Assembly (NCBI RefSeq): GCF_047511655.1
Contig: NC_133391.1
Location: forward strand, 101,903,384 to 101,967,383
Direction of reading: 5' to 3'
Source of the DNA: Castor canadensis
Taxonomy: Eukaryota; Chordata; Mammalia; Rodentia; Castoridae
DNA: 64,000 nt
This document shows, in pieces, positions 35,078 to 47,945 of the stretch; position 1 is the first letter of the stretch, and each line of letters opens with the position of its first letter. The notes below the pieces were generated by a model. It saw only the letters and a list, made by a program, of their open reading frames with translations, searched no databases and was not told where the DNA came from. The position numbers and the translations under genes were made by a program.

Positions 35078-35832
35078 TGGAAATTCAGTGCAGCTATCTA
35101 CCTCAGTCCTCAGGTGAGAGAAGAATTCAGGCAAGAATGGAATTGTAGTGAAAGTAATAGCACAGTTTATTAGGAAAAAATAGACTGAAAGTGGGTCATC
35201 CCTAGGGTAAGAACAATAATATTATAGTAAACTTTATTAGAATAGAGACACTTTCAGTGGTGAAAGTGGCTTGTTTCAAGAAGGGAGGACAAGAATGACA
35301 ATTATTATTATTCCAACACAAGTTATTATTGAAGTGGAAGTGAAGTGGAGCATTAAGTCCCTTCCTAGGACCAGCCACAAGGCTAAAGTCATGGTTAAGG
35401 TCATGAGGCTAGGGTAAGTCTACAAATTTATAATGTACAAACTATTATTGGGTCCACCTGATCCTTAAGGTACAGTTTATAGTCTTCACCCTTTGTTTTG
35501 TCAAGTTAAATATCTATTGCTCCAGGAATTGTTTGATGTTGACTCACCTTAGGGTGGATGAGAAACTCAGAAACATCTTGTGTCATCCCATGACCTTGGT
35601 AGGCTATTTTTATCTTAACAAAGGTTGTTGAGACTTGAAAAGTTTGGGGCTAGTGGAGTGGCTCAAGTGGTAGAGCAGCTGCCTAGCAAGTGTGAGGCCC
35701 TGAGTTCAAACCCCAGTGCCACCAAAATTAAAAAAAAAGAGTTGAAAAGTTTAATTGAATGTTTTTTTCTCAGAGACCTTGAAGAATCTTCATTTCAGGT
35801 TCCCTTTACTCATGGCCAACTGTTTCCTAACA
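35078..35832 (-). mobile_element. ERV long terminal repeat, minus strand (gamma-like)
   Basis: On the minus strand the LTR would start TGTTAGGAAA right after a purine-rich stretch resembling a polypurine tract (plus-strand 35833-35844). It would carry AATAAA (complement of 35166-35171) and end ...TTTCCA. A tRNA/ID-like SINE (35646-35741) interrupts it, so the original LTR was about 650 bp. The R/U5 border is suggested by the retrocopy at 12008-12103. Boundaries are inferred from TG..CA ends. No second LTR was found. Confidence 0.5.
35646..35741 (+). repeat. tRNA/ID-like SINE inside the ERV LTR
   Basis: 'gtggctcaagtggtagagca ... gagttcaaaccccagtgcca' with an A-run. A perfect 11-bp duplication 'ttgaaaagttt' lies at 35635-35645 and 35742-35752. 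Confidence 0.95.
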
Positions 35833-36620
35833 TTCCCCACTTAAGGACTAGAGATGTTGAAGTCTTTTAGGAAATGGGAAGTTGAAATCAGTCTTTGGCT
35901 ACTTTCTGCTGATATGAGGCATAGTTGTAGGTCAGGAATTTCTTGTCCTTGCTCTCTGTCAATAAGGACAGCTGTGATCCCAGGTCATGAATGATCCAAG
36001 TGGCCCCTGGAGAAGGGGTTATATCCTTTTGGAGATCATAACCATCAATAATTTAGTTTAAGGATGAGGAACCATGCTCAGGGTTTAGTAGAATTAGCCC
36101 TTGAGTTATATAATTTGTGGTTTTATAGCCAGGAAACAAACTTGGTTAAGACATTAATATGAGGTTTAATAAGGAGCATCTGGATATCTGGATCTCTCCT
36201 AGAGTTATAAAAATAGCAGGTGATAGAAAAGCAAGGGTAAAAATTCCTGTCCATTTAGAAGATAGACAGGCATGGGCAGCAGGTAATCGTGCTTGTGGAC
36301 CACTTCTTTCTACCCTCTTGGCTTTGGACAGGTGGGCACATGTGACTCCATTTGGAACCTGACAACTTCCCCTCTTGTCTAAACAGTTGTCTTTTAAACT
36401 GCTTGTCTCTGAACAGTCCATTGTTGCTGGGATGAGATGTCCCGATGGATGTCCTGATCTGATCCCAAATTGGAGGGGAGTGACAGGTCAGGTGGGAGTC
36501 TGTGCCAACAAGTCCCTTTTGGCCAAATTTAAACAACAAAGGTATTTAGAAGAAGTGGCTAGTAGGCTGGGCTTACCTGGATTCCATTAAGTTCTTGTTG
36601 CAACTGGAAACACCTGAACC
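35833..36620 (-). pseudogene. Decayed ERV internal region, env-like (low confidence)
   Basis: It lies just upstream (minus strand) of the LTR, where env is expected. One minus frame (36421-36146) holds a stretch around WTGIFTLAFLSP that resembles the surface-subunit segment of gamma-type envelopes. Other frames contain stops, so it is non-functional. No gag, pol or primer-binding site was recognised. The env call rests on position and a short motif only. Confidence 0.35.
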
Positions 36621-37543
36621 CAAGCCTGCAAAGGAACAGGCATCATTAACAATTTTAATTTAGAGGACACCAGCTTGGTAAAGTGTTTTCCTATGCTTTG
36701 CATTTTAGAAGACTTACATGCTTAGGGAACTGAAATGCATACAACATACGGGTAGCTAGCAACAATTAGTATCATAGCTATACAACTGTCATATACACAA
36801 GTTAATTTAGTTTTTTCCTTTGGAGTATAAAACAGAAATTCTTTCCTTTAAGCCAGTTCCTTGCAAATGTTACTAAAAGCAAAACAATTTTCTTAAAGTA
36901 GCCTCATTGTTATAGACATAGAGAATTAGGTGTTTTGCATCAGTGTATTAAATCTTGACTTCAGAAAATCCTTAGATAACTCTAAATTATAGTCAACTTA
37001 ATTATACACATATAAACTTTTCATTAGTTTCATCTTTTATATGCTTAAGATCTACTCATACCCTTTGCTACTTGTTCTGAGCCTTCTGGGTTTTGTTCTA
37101 TCCTGCTTTTGTTTGGAACAATCTTTTAGGAAAAAACTTACTTTGCAAAAATTTTTCTTATTAAAAAGCATTTTTCCTCCCCTTTAACTTTCTTTTTCAA
37201 AAATATACCCTCAGACTTTTTGCAAAATGAAACTTTTGAACTTGGACAAAATTATTTCTTTTCCCAATGAAATACTCTTACTAGCCTTATACTTTAATGA
37301 ATACCCAGGAAAAAAGCAATCTTAATTTTTTAATACAATAACAATTTATGAAAATTTATTTATTAATAAACCCATATATTGTAAGAAACAGATTAAGATC
37401 ACTTATCTGAACAACCAAATTTTAGAATCCCTTTTGCTACTTAGAACTTTAAAAGTCAATGTATGTTTTTTGAGGGCACAATTTAACTCATACCAACCCC
37501 CTTTCCTCCATGGTAACATGGTAACACTGTAGTACCCATGAGG
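36621..37543. other. AT-rich sequence between ERV remnant and L1
   Basis: About 0.9 kb with stops in all frames. It may be further decayed ERV sequence, but I see no motif to support that. Confidence 0.35.
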
Positions 37544-37559
37544 AAAAACTACCTATTTA

Positions 37560-40371
37560 TTTATTTTTTTTCATTTTTCTTTTATTATTCATATGTGCAT
37601 ACAAGGATTGGTTCATTTCTCCCCACTGCCCCCACCCCCTCCCTTACCACCCACTCCGCCCCCTCCCTCTCCCCCCCCTCAATACCCAGCAGAAACTATT
37701 TTGCCCTTATTTCTAATCTTGTTGTAGAGAGAGTATAAGCAATAATAGGAAGGAACAAGAGTTTTTGCTGGTTGAGATAAGGATAGCTATACAAGGCATT
37801 GACTCACATTGATTTCCTGTGCATGGGTGTTACCTTCTAGGTTAATTCTTTTTGATCTAACCTTTTCTCTAGTACCTGTTCCCCTTTTCCTATTGGCCTC
37901 AGTTGCTTTAAGGTATCTGCTTTAGTTTCTCTGCGTTAAGGGCAACAAATGCTAGCTAGTTTTTTAGGTGTCTTACCTATCCTCATCCCTCCCTTGTGTG
38001 CTCTCGCTTTTATCATGTGCTCATAGTCCAATCCCCTTGTTGTGTTTGCCCTTGATCTAATGTCCACATATGAGGAGAACATACGATTTTTGGTCTTTTG
38101 AGCCAGGCTAACCTCACTCAGAATGATGTTCTCCAATTCCATCCATTTACCAGCGAATGATAACATTTCGTTCTTCTTCATGGCTGCATAAAATTCCATT
38201 GTGTATAGATACCACATTTTCTTAATCCATTCGTCAGTGCTGGGACATCTTGGCTGTTTCCATAACTTGGCTATTGTGAATAGTGCCACAATAAACATGG
38301 ATGTGCAGGTGCCTCTGGAGTAACAGTCTTTTGTGTATATCCCCAAGAGTGGTATTGCTGGATCAAATGGTAGATCGATGTCCAGCTTTTTAAGTAGCCT
38401 CCAAATATTTTTCCAGAGTGGTTGTACTAGTCTACATTCCCACCAACAGTGTAAGAGGGTTCCTTTTTCCCCGCATCCTCGCCAACACCTGTTGTTGGTG
38501 GTGTTGCTGATGATGGCTATTCTAACAAGGGTGAGGTGGAATCTTAGCGTGGTTTTAATTTGCATTTCCTTTATTGCTAGAGATGGTGAGCATTTTTTCA
38601 TGTGTTTTCTGGCCATTTGAATTTCTTCTTTTGAGAAAGTTCTGTTTAGTTCACATGCCCATTTCTTTATTGGTTCATTAGTTTTGGGAGAATTTAGTTT
38701 TTTAAGTTCCCTGTATATTCTGGTTATCAGTCCTTTGTCTGATGTATAATTGGCAAATATTTTCTCCCACTCTGTGGGTGTTCTCTTCAGTTTAGAGACC
38801 ATTTCTTTTGATGAACAGAAGCTTTTTAGTTTTATGAGGTCCCATTTATCTATGCTATCTCTTAGTTGCTGTGCTGCTGGGGTTTCATTGAGAAAGTTCT
38901 TACCTATACCTACTAACTCCAGAGTATTTCCTACTCTTTCTTGTATCAACTTAAGAGTTTGGGGTCTGATATTAAGATCCTTGATCCATTTTGAGTTAAT
39001 CTTGGTATAGGGTGATATACATGGATCTAGTTTCAGCTTTTGCAGACTGCTAACCAGTTTTCCCAGCAGTTTTTGTTGAAGAGGCTGCTATTTCTCCATC
39101 GTATATTTTTAGCTCCTTTGTCAAAGATAAGTTGCTTATAGTTGTGTGGCTTCATATCTGGATCTTCTATTCTGTTCCACTGGTCTTCATGTCTGTTTTT
39201 GTGCCAGTACCATGCTGGTTTTATTGTTATTGCTTTGTAATATAGTTTGAAGTCAGGAATTGTGATACCTCCTGCATTGTTCTTTGGCTGAGTATTGCCT
39301 TGGCTATTCGTGGCCTCTTGTGTTTCCATATAAATTTAACAGTAGATTTTTCAATTTCTTTAATGAATGTCATTGGAATTTTGATGGGAATTGCATTAAA
39401 CATGTAGATTACTTTGGGGAGTATTGACATTTTTACTATGTTGATTCTACCAATCCATGAGCATGGGAGATCTCTCCACTTTCTATAGTCTTCCTCAATC
39501 TCTTTCTTCAGAAGTATATAGTTTTCCTTGTAGAGGTCTTTCACATCTTTTGTTAGGTTTACACCTAGGTATTTGATTTTGTTTGAGGCTATTGTAAATG
39601 GAATTGTTTTCATATATTCTTTTTCAGTTTGTTCATTATTAGTGTATAGAAATGCTAATGATTTTTCTATGTTGATTTTATATCCTGCTACCTTGCTATA
39701 GCTATTGATGATGTCTAGAAGCTATTGATGATGTCTAGAAGCTTCTGAGTAGAGTTTTTTGGGTCTTTAAGGTATAGGATCATGTCGTCTGCAAATAGGG
39801 ATATTTTGACAGTTTCTTTACCTATTTGTATTCCTTTTGTTCCTTCTTTTTGCCTAATTGCTCTGGCTAGGAATTCCAGTACTATGTTGAATAGGAGTGG
39901 AGATAGTGGGCATCCTTGTCTGGTTCCTGATTTTAGAGGGAATGGTTTTAATTTTTCTCCGTTAAGTATAATGCTGGCTGTAGGTTTGTCATATATAGCT
40001 TTTATAATGTTGAGGAACTTTCCTTCTATTCCTAGTTTTCTTAGAGCTTTTATCATGAAATGATGTTGGATCTTACCAAAGGCTTTTTCTGCATCTATTG
40101 AGATGATCAAATGGTTTTTGTCTTTGCTTCTGTTAATGTGGTTTATTACGTTTATTGATTTTCGTATGTTGAACCACCCCTGCATCCCTGGGATGAAGCC
40201 TACTTGGTCGTGGTGAATAATCTTTTTGATGTGTTGCTGAATTCGGTTTGCCATTATTTTGTTGAGGATTTTTGCATCAATGTTCATTAAGGAGATTGGC
40301 CTATAGTTCTCCTTTTTGGAGGTGTCTTTGCCTGGTTTTGGGATAAGTGTAATACTGGCTTCATAAAATGT
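37560..40371 (-). mobile_element. 5'-truncated LINE-1, minus strand, with perfect target-site duplication
   Basis: Poly(A) side at the left (T-rich 37560-37592), then the G-rich 3' UTR tract as a C-rich run (about 37622-37681), then ORF2 in reverse to a truncation point at 40371. A perfect 16-bp duplication 'aaaaactacctattta' lies at 37544-37559 and 40372-40387. It belongs to the same family as the element at 1-4225. The perfect duplication and high similarity suggest a recent insertion. Confidence 0.95.
37936..40371 (-). pseudogene. Truncated, frameshifted L1 ORF2
   Basis: The N-terminal endonuclease and the start of the RT domain are missing. The frame is broken by a 20-bp tandem duplication (39701-39720 and 39721-39740), by a 1-nt loss near 39284 ('ccaaag' against 'tcaaaag' in the first copy, element strand) and by an indel near 39045. 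The last 337 codons (38949-37936) are open. They keep the intact Cys/His motif (CWRGC...HCWWEC) and the same extended C-terminus as the first copy. The RT FADD box is present (complement of about 39782-39796). The element cannot make functional ORF2p. Confidence 0.92.
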
Positions 40372-40558
40372 AAAAACTACCTATTTAGAATAAATACAGG
40401 TAGTTATTCCTCACATTATAGAACAGATTCAGTCTAGACTATAAAATCTGTATAGTTCAATGGAAATGCACTCTACCCCAGCTTTAAAGAAAAAAAAAAT
40501 GGCTTGATGCACTGAGGTGGGTAAACATTCAAAATGGAAGAAAGAAACCTTAGTTCTG

Positions 40559-40693
40559 AAGTCTGAAATCTGAACGTGGTGGTGAAAGCCTGAATCCCAG
40601 CATTCAGGAGGCTGAGGCAGGAGGATTGTGAATTTAAGACCTACCTGGGCTATACAGTAAGACCCTATCTTGAAGGAAAGAAAACAAAACAAA
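40559..40693 (+). repeat. B1-like SINE with long target-site duplication
   Basis: 'acgtggtggtgaaagcctga ... tgaggcaggaggattgtgaa' and a CAAAA-rich tail. The duplication is 18 bp with one mismatch: 'aaagaaaccttagttctg' (40541-40558) and 'aaagaaacctaagttctg' (40694-40711). Confidence 0.9.
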
Positions 40694-40784
40694 AAAGAAA
40701 CCTAAGTTCTGGTGCACATCCACTAATTGGCTCAATGAACTTGAAAAAATTTAAGTTCTTTCAGGCCCCATTTCCTGTTTCTTC

Positions 40785-40790
<6 letters not shown>

Positions 40791-40828
<38 letters not shown>
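40791..40828. repeat. (GT)n microsatellite
   Basis: About 19 uninterrupted GT units. Confidence 0.98.
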
Positions 40829-40829
<1 letters not shown>

Positions 40830-41264
40830 TGTTGGAGCCCTTCCAGCAATATTTTTCTAGAGTACCTTATATAATTCAGCTAAAACACCACAGCCTGTGT
40901 ATAGGCTTGGCCCTATAATGTAAAATATGTAACTTCCCTGTATTTTAGCAAATTCTGTAGCTTAAAATTGATACAATTTAATTTTACTCTGGGAAATAGC
41001 TTGTACTACCACATAATCCACTATCTTATTTCAAAACAGTAGAAGCTCACCGTGTTCTTTTTAAGTAGCCACAATATTATCCAGTAACCACAGTGTTTTG
41101 GGAAGTACACTGAGTAAGGAATTCATAATCCTCTTCCCAGTCTTCTTCTATCCAGCCAATCACAATGCACACATCAGTAAACCCTCTGGACAACAGGTTT
41201 TCATTCTTACTATTAAAAATGAAACTTTTCTATGACTTCTGAAATCTCTTCCAGCCTAAACTTT

Positions 41265-41457
41265 TGTGGGTGCTGGTGGCTCATGTCTAATCCTAGCTAC
41301 TCAGGAGGCAGTGATCAGGAGAATTATGGTTTGAAGCCAACCCAGGCAAATAGTTTGAGAGACCCTATCTCTGAAAAAAAAACATCACAAAAAAGAGGAC
41401 TGGTGGCGTAGCTGAAGGTGAAGACCCAGAGTTCACATTCCAGTACACAAAAAAATT
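41265..41457 (+). repeat. Composite SINE
   Basis: 'gctggtggctcatgtctaat ... ggcaaatagtttgagagacc' then 'gactggtggcgtagctgaag ... gagttcacattccagtacac'. Confidence 0.85.
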
Positions 41458-44400
41458 AAGTAAGTTTTAAAAATCCTACCCCCTTTCAATGGCAGTGAAA
41501 AATCAGGAGAAATCCTTCTTTTAGAATGCCACAAACTATGTAATTTGGGGCTAGCTTGGGTTATTTAAGTGTAATTCCCTACTTAAGCTAACTGGAATTT
41601 CCAATTTTAACATAAATATATATGTTTTATTTAGCATTAAGCATTTTAAATAAATAAAAAATTATAGTAATGTCTAGTGTTCTAGATCACAGTATAATAA
41701 TTAAGGTTGGCAATAATTAATTGTATATTTCAAATAGCTAATAGAGAGGATTTGGATGTTCCTGACACAAAGAAATGACACGTTTCAGGTGATAGATAGA
41801 CCAATTACCTGGAGCTGATCCTTATAAATTGTATACATGTATTTCAGTGCATACTGAAACACATAAATTATTGTGTGTCAATTAAAATTAATATACAAAA
41901 AATTAAATACATACACATATTTTTAAATTTCTATGGCATGATTAGTAAAGAAGGAATGCATTTGGTTTTATAAAATTTATAATAGGAAATATTAATTCAT
42001 AAAAAGGAGCACTTGAGTCTTGGGTGTTATAAGAGTTGGCATGGAGGAAAACTTCTGAAGAGTTGGCTAGTCCTCAGGAGCAGCTGCAAAGTCATCTGCT
42101 TGCTTATTTATGGTAAAGATAACTTCTGACTCAGACTTACATAAAAGGAAGGAGGACAACATGGAGGAAGACAGTAAGGTAAACTGAGAAGCTCCTTCAA
42201 AAAGAGGTTGAATATTTACCTTTTCACCTTTGTATTGTTTACTTCCCTGATAACCCTCAAGTTAGTGTTAACATTAGATTCTTTCAAGAAGGAATAGGGG
42301 GCCTGGGATAGCTCCATTTGGGATAATGCTACTAAAGTACAAACCAGAAGAAAACTCTTGAAAAACATAGCACAAAGTCTCTGCTACAAATTTCCCTTTA
42401 TGTCACAGTGAGAATTCCTTCTAAAATACCCTTGGCTCAAATCTAATGGAATATAACATAATAGAGTTTTGTTTCCTTAGGGCATTATCTGCACCATTTT
42501 ATTCCTCTCTGACAGTTAGCTTTCTTGATTCAATAAAGGAGAAGAAAATTGCTCCAATTTAAGGGAAATCTATTAACTCATTTAGTTCTTTAAGGTACCT
42601 TTCTTTAATACACTGGAGCACTAGCTTACAAAATAACAGCATAGAAATCAAAGGCTCTGTTCACATAGCACCTGGAGTATATATTCTTAAATTAGAGAAA
42701 AGGTTGTATGTCTCTCTTCCTTAATCTCCTTATTTCTAAATCTACATAGAGTGGTTTGGGAAGTAGAGAAATGGCACACACATATTTTTCTTTGGCCTGT
42801 CATATAAATACCTTTCTCCCAAGTTCCTACAATATACAAGGTCTCTTTATGTACATTACTTTTTTAATGCAATATACTGTACTTTTAAAATAACTATTTT
42901 TTTCCATGGAAAAACCATGTTCAAGAAAGGTTGAACAATTGCCTAAAATTATACACTTGTCAAATCAAAAGTAATTCCCATTCAGAACTGTCTGAATTTG
43001 AAGTTCTTGTGTTTTATTATAATACTACATATATTATCAAGTAACTCCTTATCTGATCTAAGGCTTTATCTTAAAAAATCCTCTGCTAGCATAAAATTCA
43101 TGTGTCTACAACAGCACCCCGCAAGAGCTAGACACCAGAATGATAAATATTGCCAGTCAGAGAAGAGGTAGGAGGATCTAAGATAGAGAGTAATAGTGTG
43201 AGTAGCCCTGAGCTCCTAAGGAAGGTTCAGGTGGGCATAGAAAATTTAAAGGCTAAGCATTACACATTGTCTTTACAGAAGTAACTAGGCTAGACTGTCA
43301 GCAGCAGCTGGTTGTACAGAGAGAAAGGTCAGTGAGAACTAACCTGCCAAAGGGAGAAGAGGCCAAGGTAGACCCAGGAGAGGACCTGAGTCCAAGGAGA
43401 AAACTAGGTCACAGAACAGTACTCTCCCAGGCTCCTTGCCCACTGGGAATGCCTCGGTGAATGCATCTGGACAGCCTGACCGTCAGATGAAGCCTGTGAA
43501 AACTGAACTAATTAACTCCTTCCTGTGATGGGAGAACAATTTAGGCTCATTTTTCAGTGTGTGAGTAATAAACATTGCTCAAAACACTTAATTAAATGGA
43601 AGTGGAAAGACCAGTCTAACCTCAAAGGATCCCTGTTGCACACTTCTAACATTCTAAACATCTAACATTCAATCATTCAATAATGAAGTCAACCAACACA
43701 CATTGCTAGTACACATTAGTACATAGCACTAATTCAGTGTATACCCCAAGAAAATCGGAACTGAGTCCATTACTTCATTTTCAATAGTCCCATACTATTA
43801 GGCTGCTCTCTATTACTAGGTGTGAAGGTGGTAGCTACTTAGTTCTTTTCTTCCATACATCTCTCTTCATGGTTTTTCATAAAGATCATTCTCTCAAAAA
43901 AGAAAAAAAAAAAAGCCTAATTGTCAACTGTATGATGATTCAAACATCCACTATCACCAGTCCGACTTTTTCTCATCCCTTTGCTCTTATTCTCAGTAGC
44001 ATCACAGGTAATTTACTTACTAAATTATCTGGTTTCTCAAAGCAAATCCTTCTAAAATGAAATCCTCATCCCTCCTACATATCTAACCATCACCCTGCAT
44101 CTTTCCTTCTGGAGTTTCTGGACTCTGTTAAAAGAATGACTCTCCTCAACCACTCACTCTATTAATAGCCTCAGTTATGAAGTCCTCTTGGTCTTCTCTG
44201 TAAGACACTAGAGTACCTGTGCCTTTCTCTCCATTTCCACTGCTATCCTCTGGTTGAGGCTTTCATCCCATCTCATACCTCTGACTCTTCCACTCATTCT
44301 AAAATCCCAACTTAAGTGTAAACATTTATTCTATCCCTTCAGTATCTGTTCTGGTTTATATGTTGATCTTGACTCTCCAATGAGACCATAAGCTCCTGAA

Positions 44401-44536
44401 AGCAGGGACCAAACCTGTTACTTTTGTATTTCATCCTACCCTTCCCCCCACCCCGGACTCTCACAATGTCACCAAGTACAAGCAGAGTAGAAGATACATG
44501 TTTTAAAAGCTCTTGGGCAATGATTAACATTTGGGC
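41458..44536. other. 3-kb gene-free stretch, mostly unique
   Basis: No exon, RNA gene or young repeat seen. A short A-run lies at about 43902-43914. Small open frames have no family features. Confidence 0.5.
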
Positions 44537-44865
44537 ACTGCTACAAACTGAATTGGTCCCCTCAGAATTCATTTGTTAATGTTCTATCCCCACATGTGAT
44601 AGCATCTGGAGAATGTAGGAGATGGTGAGAGTTAAGTCAGATCAGGTCTTAATTCCATAGGACTATAGACTTACAAGAAGAGAAAAAGAGATCTCTCTCT
44701 CCTCTGCTTTGTGAGGACACGAGGTGATGACTGTTTATGAGCCAGGAGAAGGGTCCTCATGGGGACCTGATTCAGCCTGTACCTAGAACTTCCCAGCCTC
44801 CATACCATAAGAAAGTAAATTTATAATCCTAACAGATTAAGACAGACACTGAGAGAAGTTAATGT
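44537..44865 (+). repeat. MaLR-type LTR
   Basis: 'ctacaaactgaattggtccc' at the start and 'cttcccagcctccataccat ... gtaaatttataatcctaaca' at the end follow the MaLR LTR plan. Confidence 0.6.
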
Positions 44866-44913
44866 TACCCATACTGTTTTTCTTATCCTTTTACTTTCAA
44901 GGTTTCATACTGA

Positions 44914-44945
44914 GTGAGAGAGAGAGAAAGACAGAGAGAGAGAGA
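44914..44945. repeat. (GA)n microsatellite
   Basis: Short GA-rich run with two interruptions. Confidence 0.9.
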
Positions 44946-45014
44946 TCTACCACACAAAATATTTTCTTCTCTTCTCTATATATGAAAGAATAACTGAGAA
45001 GATTACCATAATTG

Positions 45015-45225
45015 ATGGGGTGTGGTGGCACACACCTGTAATCCTAGATACTCAGGAAGTAGAGGCAGGAGGATCATTAGTTTGAGGCCAGCCTGGACAA
45101 AGTTAGTGAGACTCTTATCTCAAAAACAAAATTAAAACATATGGGCTGGTGGTGTAGTTCAAGTAGCAGAGTGCTTGCCTAGTAAGCATAAGGCCCTGGG
45201 TTCAATCTCCAGTACTCTAAAGGAA
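45015..45225 (+). repeat. Composite SINE
   Basis: 'gggtgtggtggcacacacct ... gaggccagcctggacaaagt' then 'ggctggtggtgtagttcaag ... gggttcaatctccagtactc'. Confidence 0.9.
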
Positions 45226-45606
45226 AAAATTATGATCATTAATGAAAGGTCTTCCTGGCTGTATAAATTCCAAGGAACTGTCCAGTTTTGTACTCCTCCT
45301 TCATGATAATGGTCTCCCCTACCCCACAACTTTTAGCTATGAGCTACATATGACCTAATAAAGAATAAGACTTGGTTAGCTTAATATTGATGGCTCAGTC
45401 ACTACAAGTCATTCAATGACAGGTAAATGACCCAATGTTGCCCAGAGGGACATAAGAAGAATTTTGTGAGGATTTCTAGGAAATTTCCTCTCACCAAAGA
45501 GTTATAAGGACAGATGTTCTCTCTTTCTCTGGAAGTCATTGTATATGGAACTACTCCAGTTATTGTTCACTGAGAAAGAAGCCAAGCAAAACTGAAATAG
45601 ACAGCT

Positions 45607-45967
45607 TTGGTTTGAATGTGTCCTCCAAATTTCATGTGTTCGAAATTTAATTCCCAAATTCATTTGTTAATGATATTTGGAGATGGGACCTTAGGGAGAT
45701 GCTAGGGTCTTGAGGGTTCTGCCTTCATGAATGGATTTTCCCATTCGTGGATTAATGGAATAATGGGTTATTAAGGGAGTGGCTTCATTAGAAAAGCAAG
45801 TTGTCCATGCATGGATGCTTTGTGTACCCTATGATGTCCTCCAACATGTTATGATGCAACAAGAAGGCCCTCAGCAGTTACTGAGCAGATGCCAGCACCG
45901 TGTTCCTAGACTTTCCCATCCAGACTTAGGTATTCTGTTATAGCAACAAAAAATGGACTAAGACAGA
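45607..45967 (+). repeat. MaLR (MST-like) LTR
   Basis: 'ttggtttgaatgtgtcctcc ... ttcatgtgttcgaaatttaa' at the start, '...ctgttatagcaacaaaaaat' and 'ggactaagacag' at the end. This is the clearest MST-type LTR in the window. Confidence 0.8.
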
Positions 45968-46704
45968 GACCAGAACAGAGCTGAGAAACTCAAAAGGTCA
46001 GTAGAGCTGGAGCCCTGACCTGATTATACCTGAAACCTGACCTCCCTTTGCACTTTTCAGCTTCGTAACTAGTAAATTCCCTTCTTTGGGTAACCCAGTG
46101 AGTGTGGCCTTCAGTTATGTGCAGCCAGAAACATCCTTTTTATTGAAGAGAAGGCAAAGCTCATCTCAATGAGGAAATTATTGTTCACAAGAGAAATTTC
46201 AGACTTTACCACTCTTTGTGTTTCAGCCTGATCCAATTCATAGCCCAAATCCCTACATACGAGTATGTACCCTCTTGTACTGTGCCTCTACTAGATCCAT
46301 CTCACAGCCTGAGATGAAATTACATTAATTTGTCCTCACATCAACAAACTGAAGTCTCTGATAGATTTGGATAAATGAAACAATAGAATGAGCATTTGAA
46401 GAGGCCATGCAAGGGAATACATTTAGGAAGAGCAAAACTCCTCCAGGAGTCATTGAGGAGTAATTGAGAAGCACTGAAAAGAAGACTGAGAAGCAAAATG
46501 GGAGCTAGCAACATAAAAACTATGGAAGCCAGTTACATGCAGCAGGAGGTCCAGAGTGATATGTTTTTGTTATAGTTGGAATAATACGCTTTAGCTAAAC
46601 TCTTGCTGATTTGGGAGTCAGAAGTTTTATTTTTTAAAGTCATTTTTGAGTGGGAACATCCAAAGAGGATCTAGTGGCTGAAGATGAGGATTTCTGAGGA
46701 AGGC

Positions 46705-46780
46705 TGAGAGTGGAGCTCAGTGTCAGAGAACATGCTCTGCGTGCATGAGACTTAGGTTCAATCCCTAGCACCAAAAAAAG
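46705..46780 (+). repeat. ID-type SINE
   Basis: 'gagtggagctcagtgtcaga ... aggttcaatccctagcacca' plus an A-run. Confidence 0.8.
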
Positions 46781-47364
46781 AAAAACATCCATGAGAAGTT
46801 AAAATCTAAATCCAGGATGATATAGCCCACTGCCTTCCCTGACCGTACAGATTCCATCTGAGTGAACTGTGTGCAGTGAGGAGTGGGGAGGACAGAGGAT
46901 CTGAGTGTGTATATGTGTGTGCTCATGTGTGTGAGAGAGAAAGAGAGAGGGAGAGAGATGATCAACTAATTAGAAAAAAAATTAGTTTTTAGGACAGAAA
47001 AGGAAAAAAAAAAAAGAAATTTAAAAAAAGAGTCCTCTGAGTTTTTCCCTTAAGAAATCACCTTAAAGGACCCTGAGGATTAGATAGGTCACCTGGGCAT
47101 CATTTTTTTGAAACGGGGTCTCAATATGAAGCTCAGGCTGGTCCCGACTCACTAACTAGATTTCATATTCCACTAATAGCTTATGGTATATAGTTTGCAA
47201 AGCACTACTAATACATTTTTATTCAACCTTTTATATTGCATTTTTAAAAATGTGAATGTCTGTCCATCTCGGAAGACAGATGGAACAAGAAGAAAGAACT
47301 TGCAGGCCAGCAGAGATAACAGTAACAGATAATGGATTGAGCACTTAGTACTTGCCAGGTCTGT

Positions 47365-47695
47365 GCTGCTATAACAGAACACCACAGGCAGGATAATTTA
47401 CAAAGAGCAGAAATTTATTTTCTCACACATCTGTAGTCTGAGAAGTCCAAGATAGAGGTACTGGAAAGTTTGGTGGTAGGATGAGCACTACTCACCCAAC
47501 AAGATGATCTCTTCTTGCTGCATCCTTCAGGGGGAAGAAGACAGGGTCCTTATATGGTAGGAGGTGGGTGGACAGGTGAGCCAAGTGCCACTTGAGTCCT
47601 CTTTTCTAAGGGAGTCCTCAGAACTTAATCACATTCTAAACACCATTACATTGGCTGGCATGTTTCAAACTTTAGTACCAGGAGTGTAACCAAAG
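47365..47695 (-). repeat. MaLR-type LTR, reverse
   Basis: 'gtgctgctataacagaacac ... ggataatttacaaagagcag' at the left and '...gcatgtttcaaactttagta' at the right. Confidence 0.6.
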
Positions 47696-47734
47696 CATGG
47701 GTAAACGTGTATCTTCTAGATGACTGGGTTTCTA

Positions 47735-47945
47735 ATCACAATTTAGCCACTTATGAGCTGTGAAACTTTGGAGAAGTTACTTAATCAGTCTGTGCCCAGT
47801 TTCCATACCTATAAAACCTAGACAACTATAATATACAGACCTTTGGGGGCTTTTGTAAGGATTGTCATATGTAACGCAGCATATGTGTAGAGTAACATAC
47901 TGCACACAGCAAGTGCCATTACTGTTATTATTACTAATAATTCAC
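47735..47945 (+). repeat. MIR
   Basis: 'gagctgtgaaactttggaga', 'gttacttaatcagtctgtgc', 'cagtttccatacctataaaa' follow the MIR core in order. Confidence 0.7.

Noticed and set aside
36621-37543. Possible second ERV LTR or gag/pol
   Set aside because: I found no sequence matching the LTR at 35078-35832, no primer-binding site and no protease or polymerase motif.
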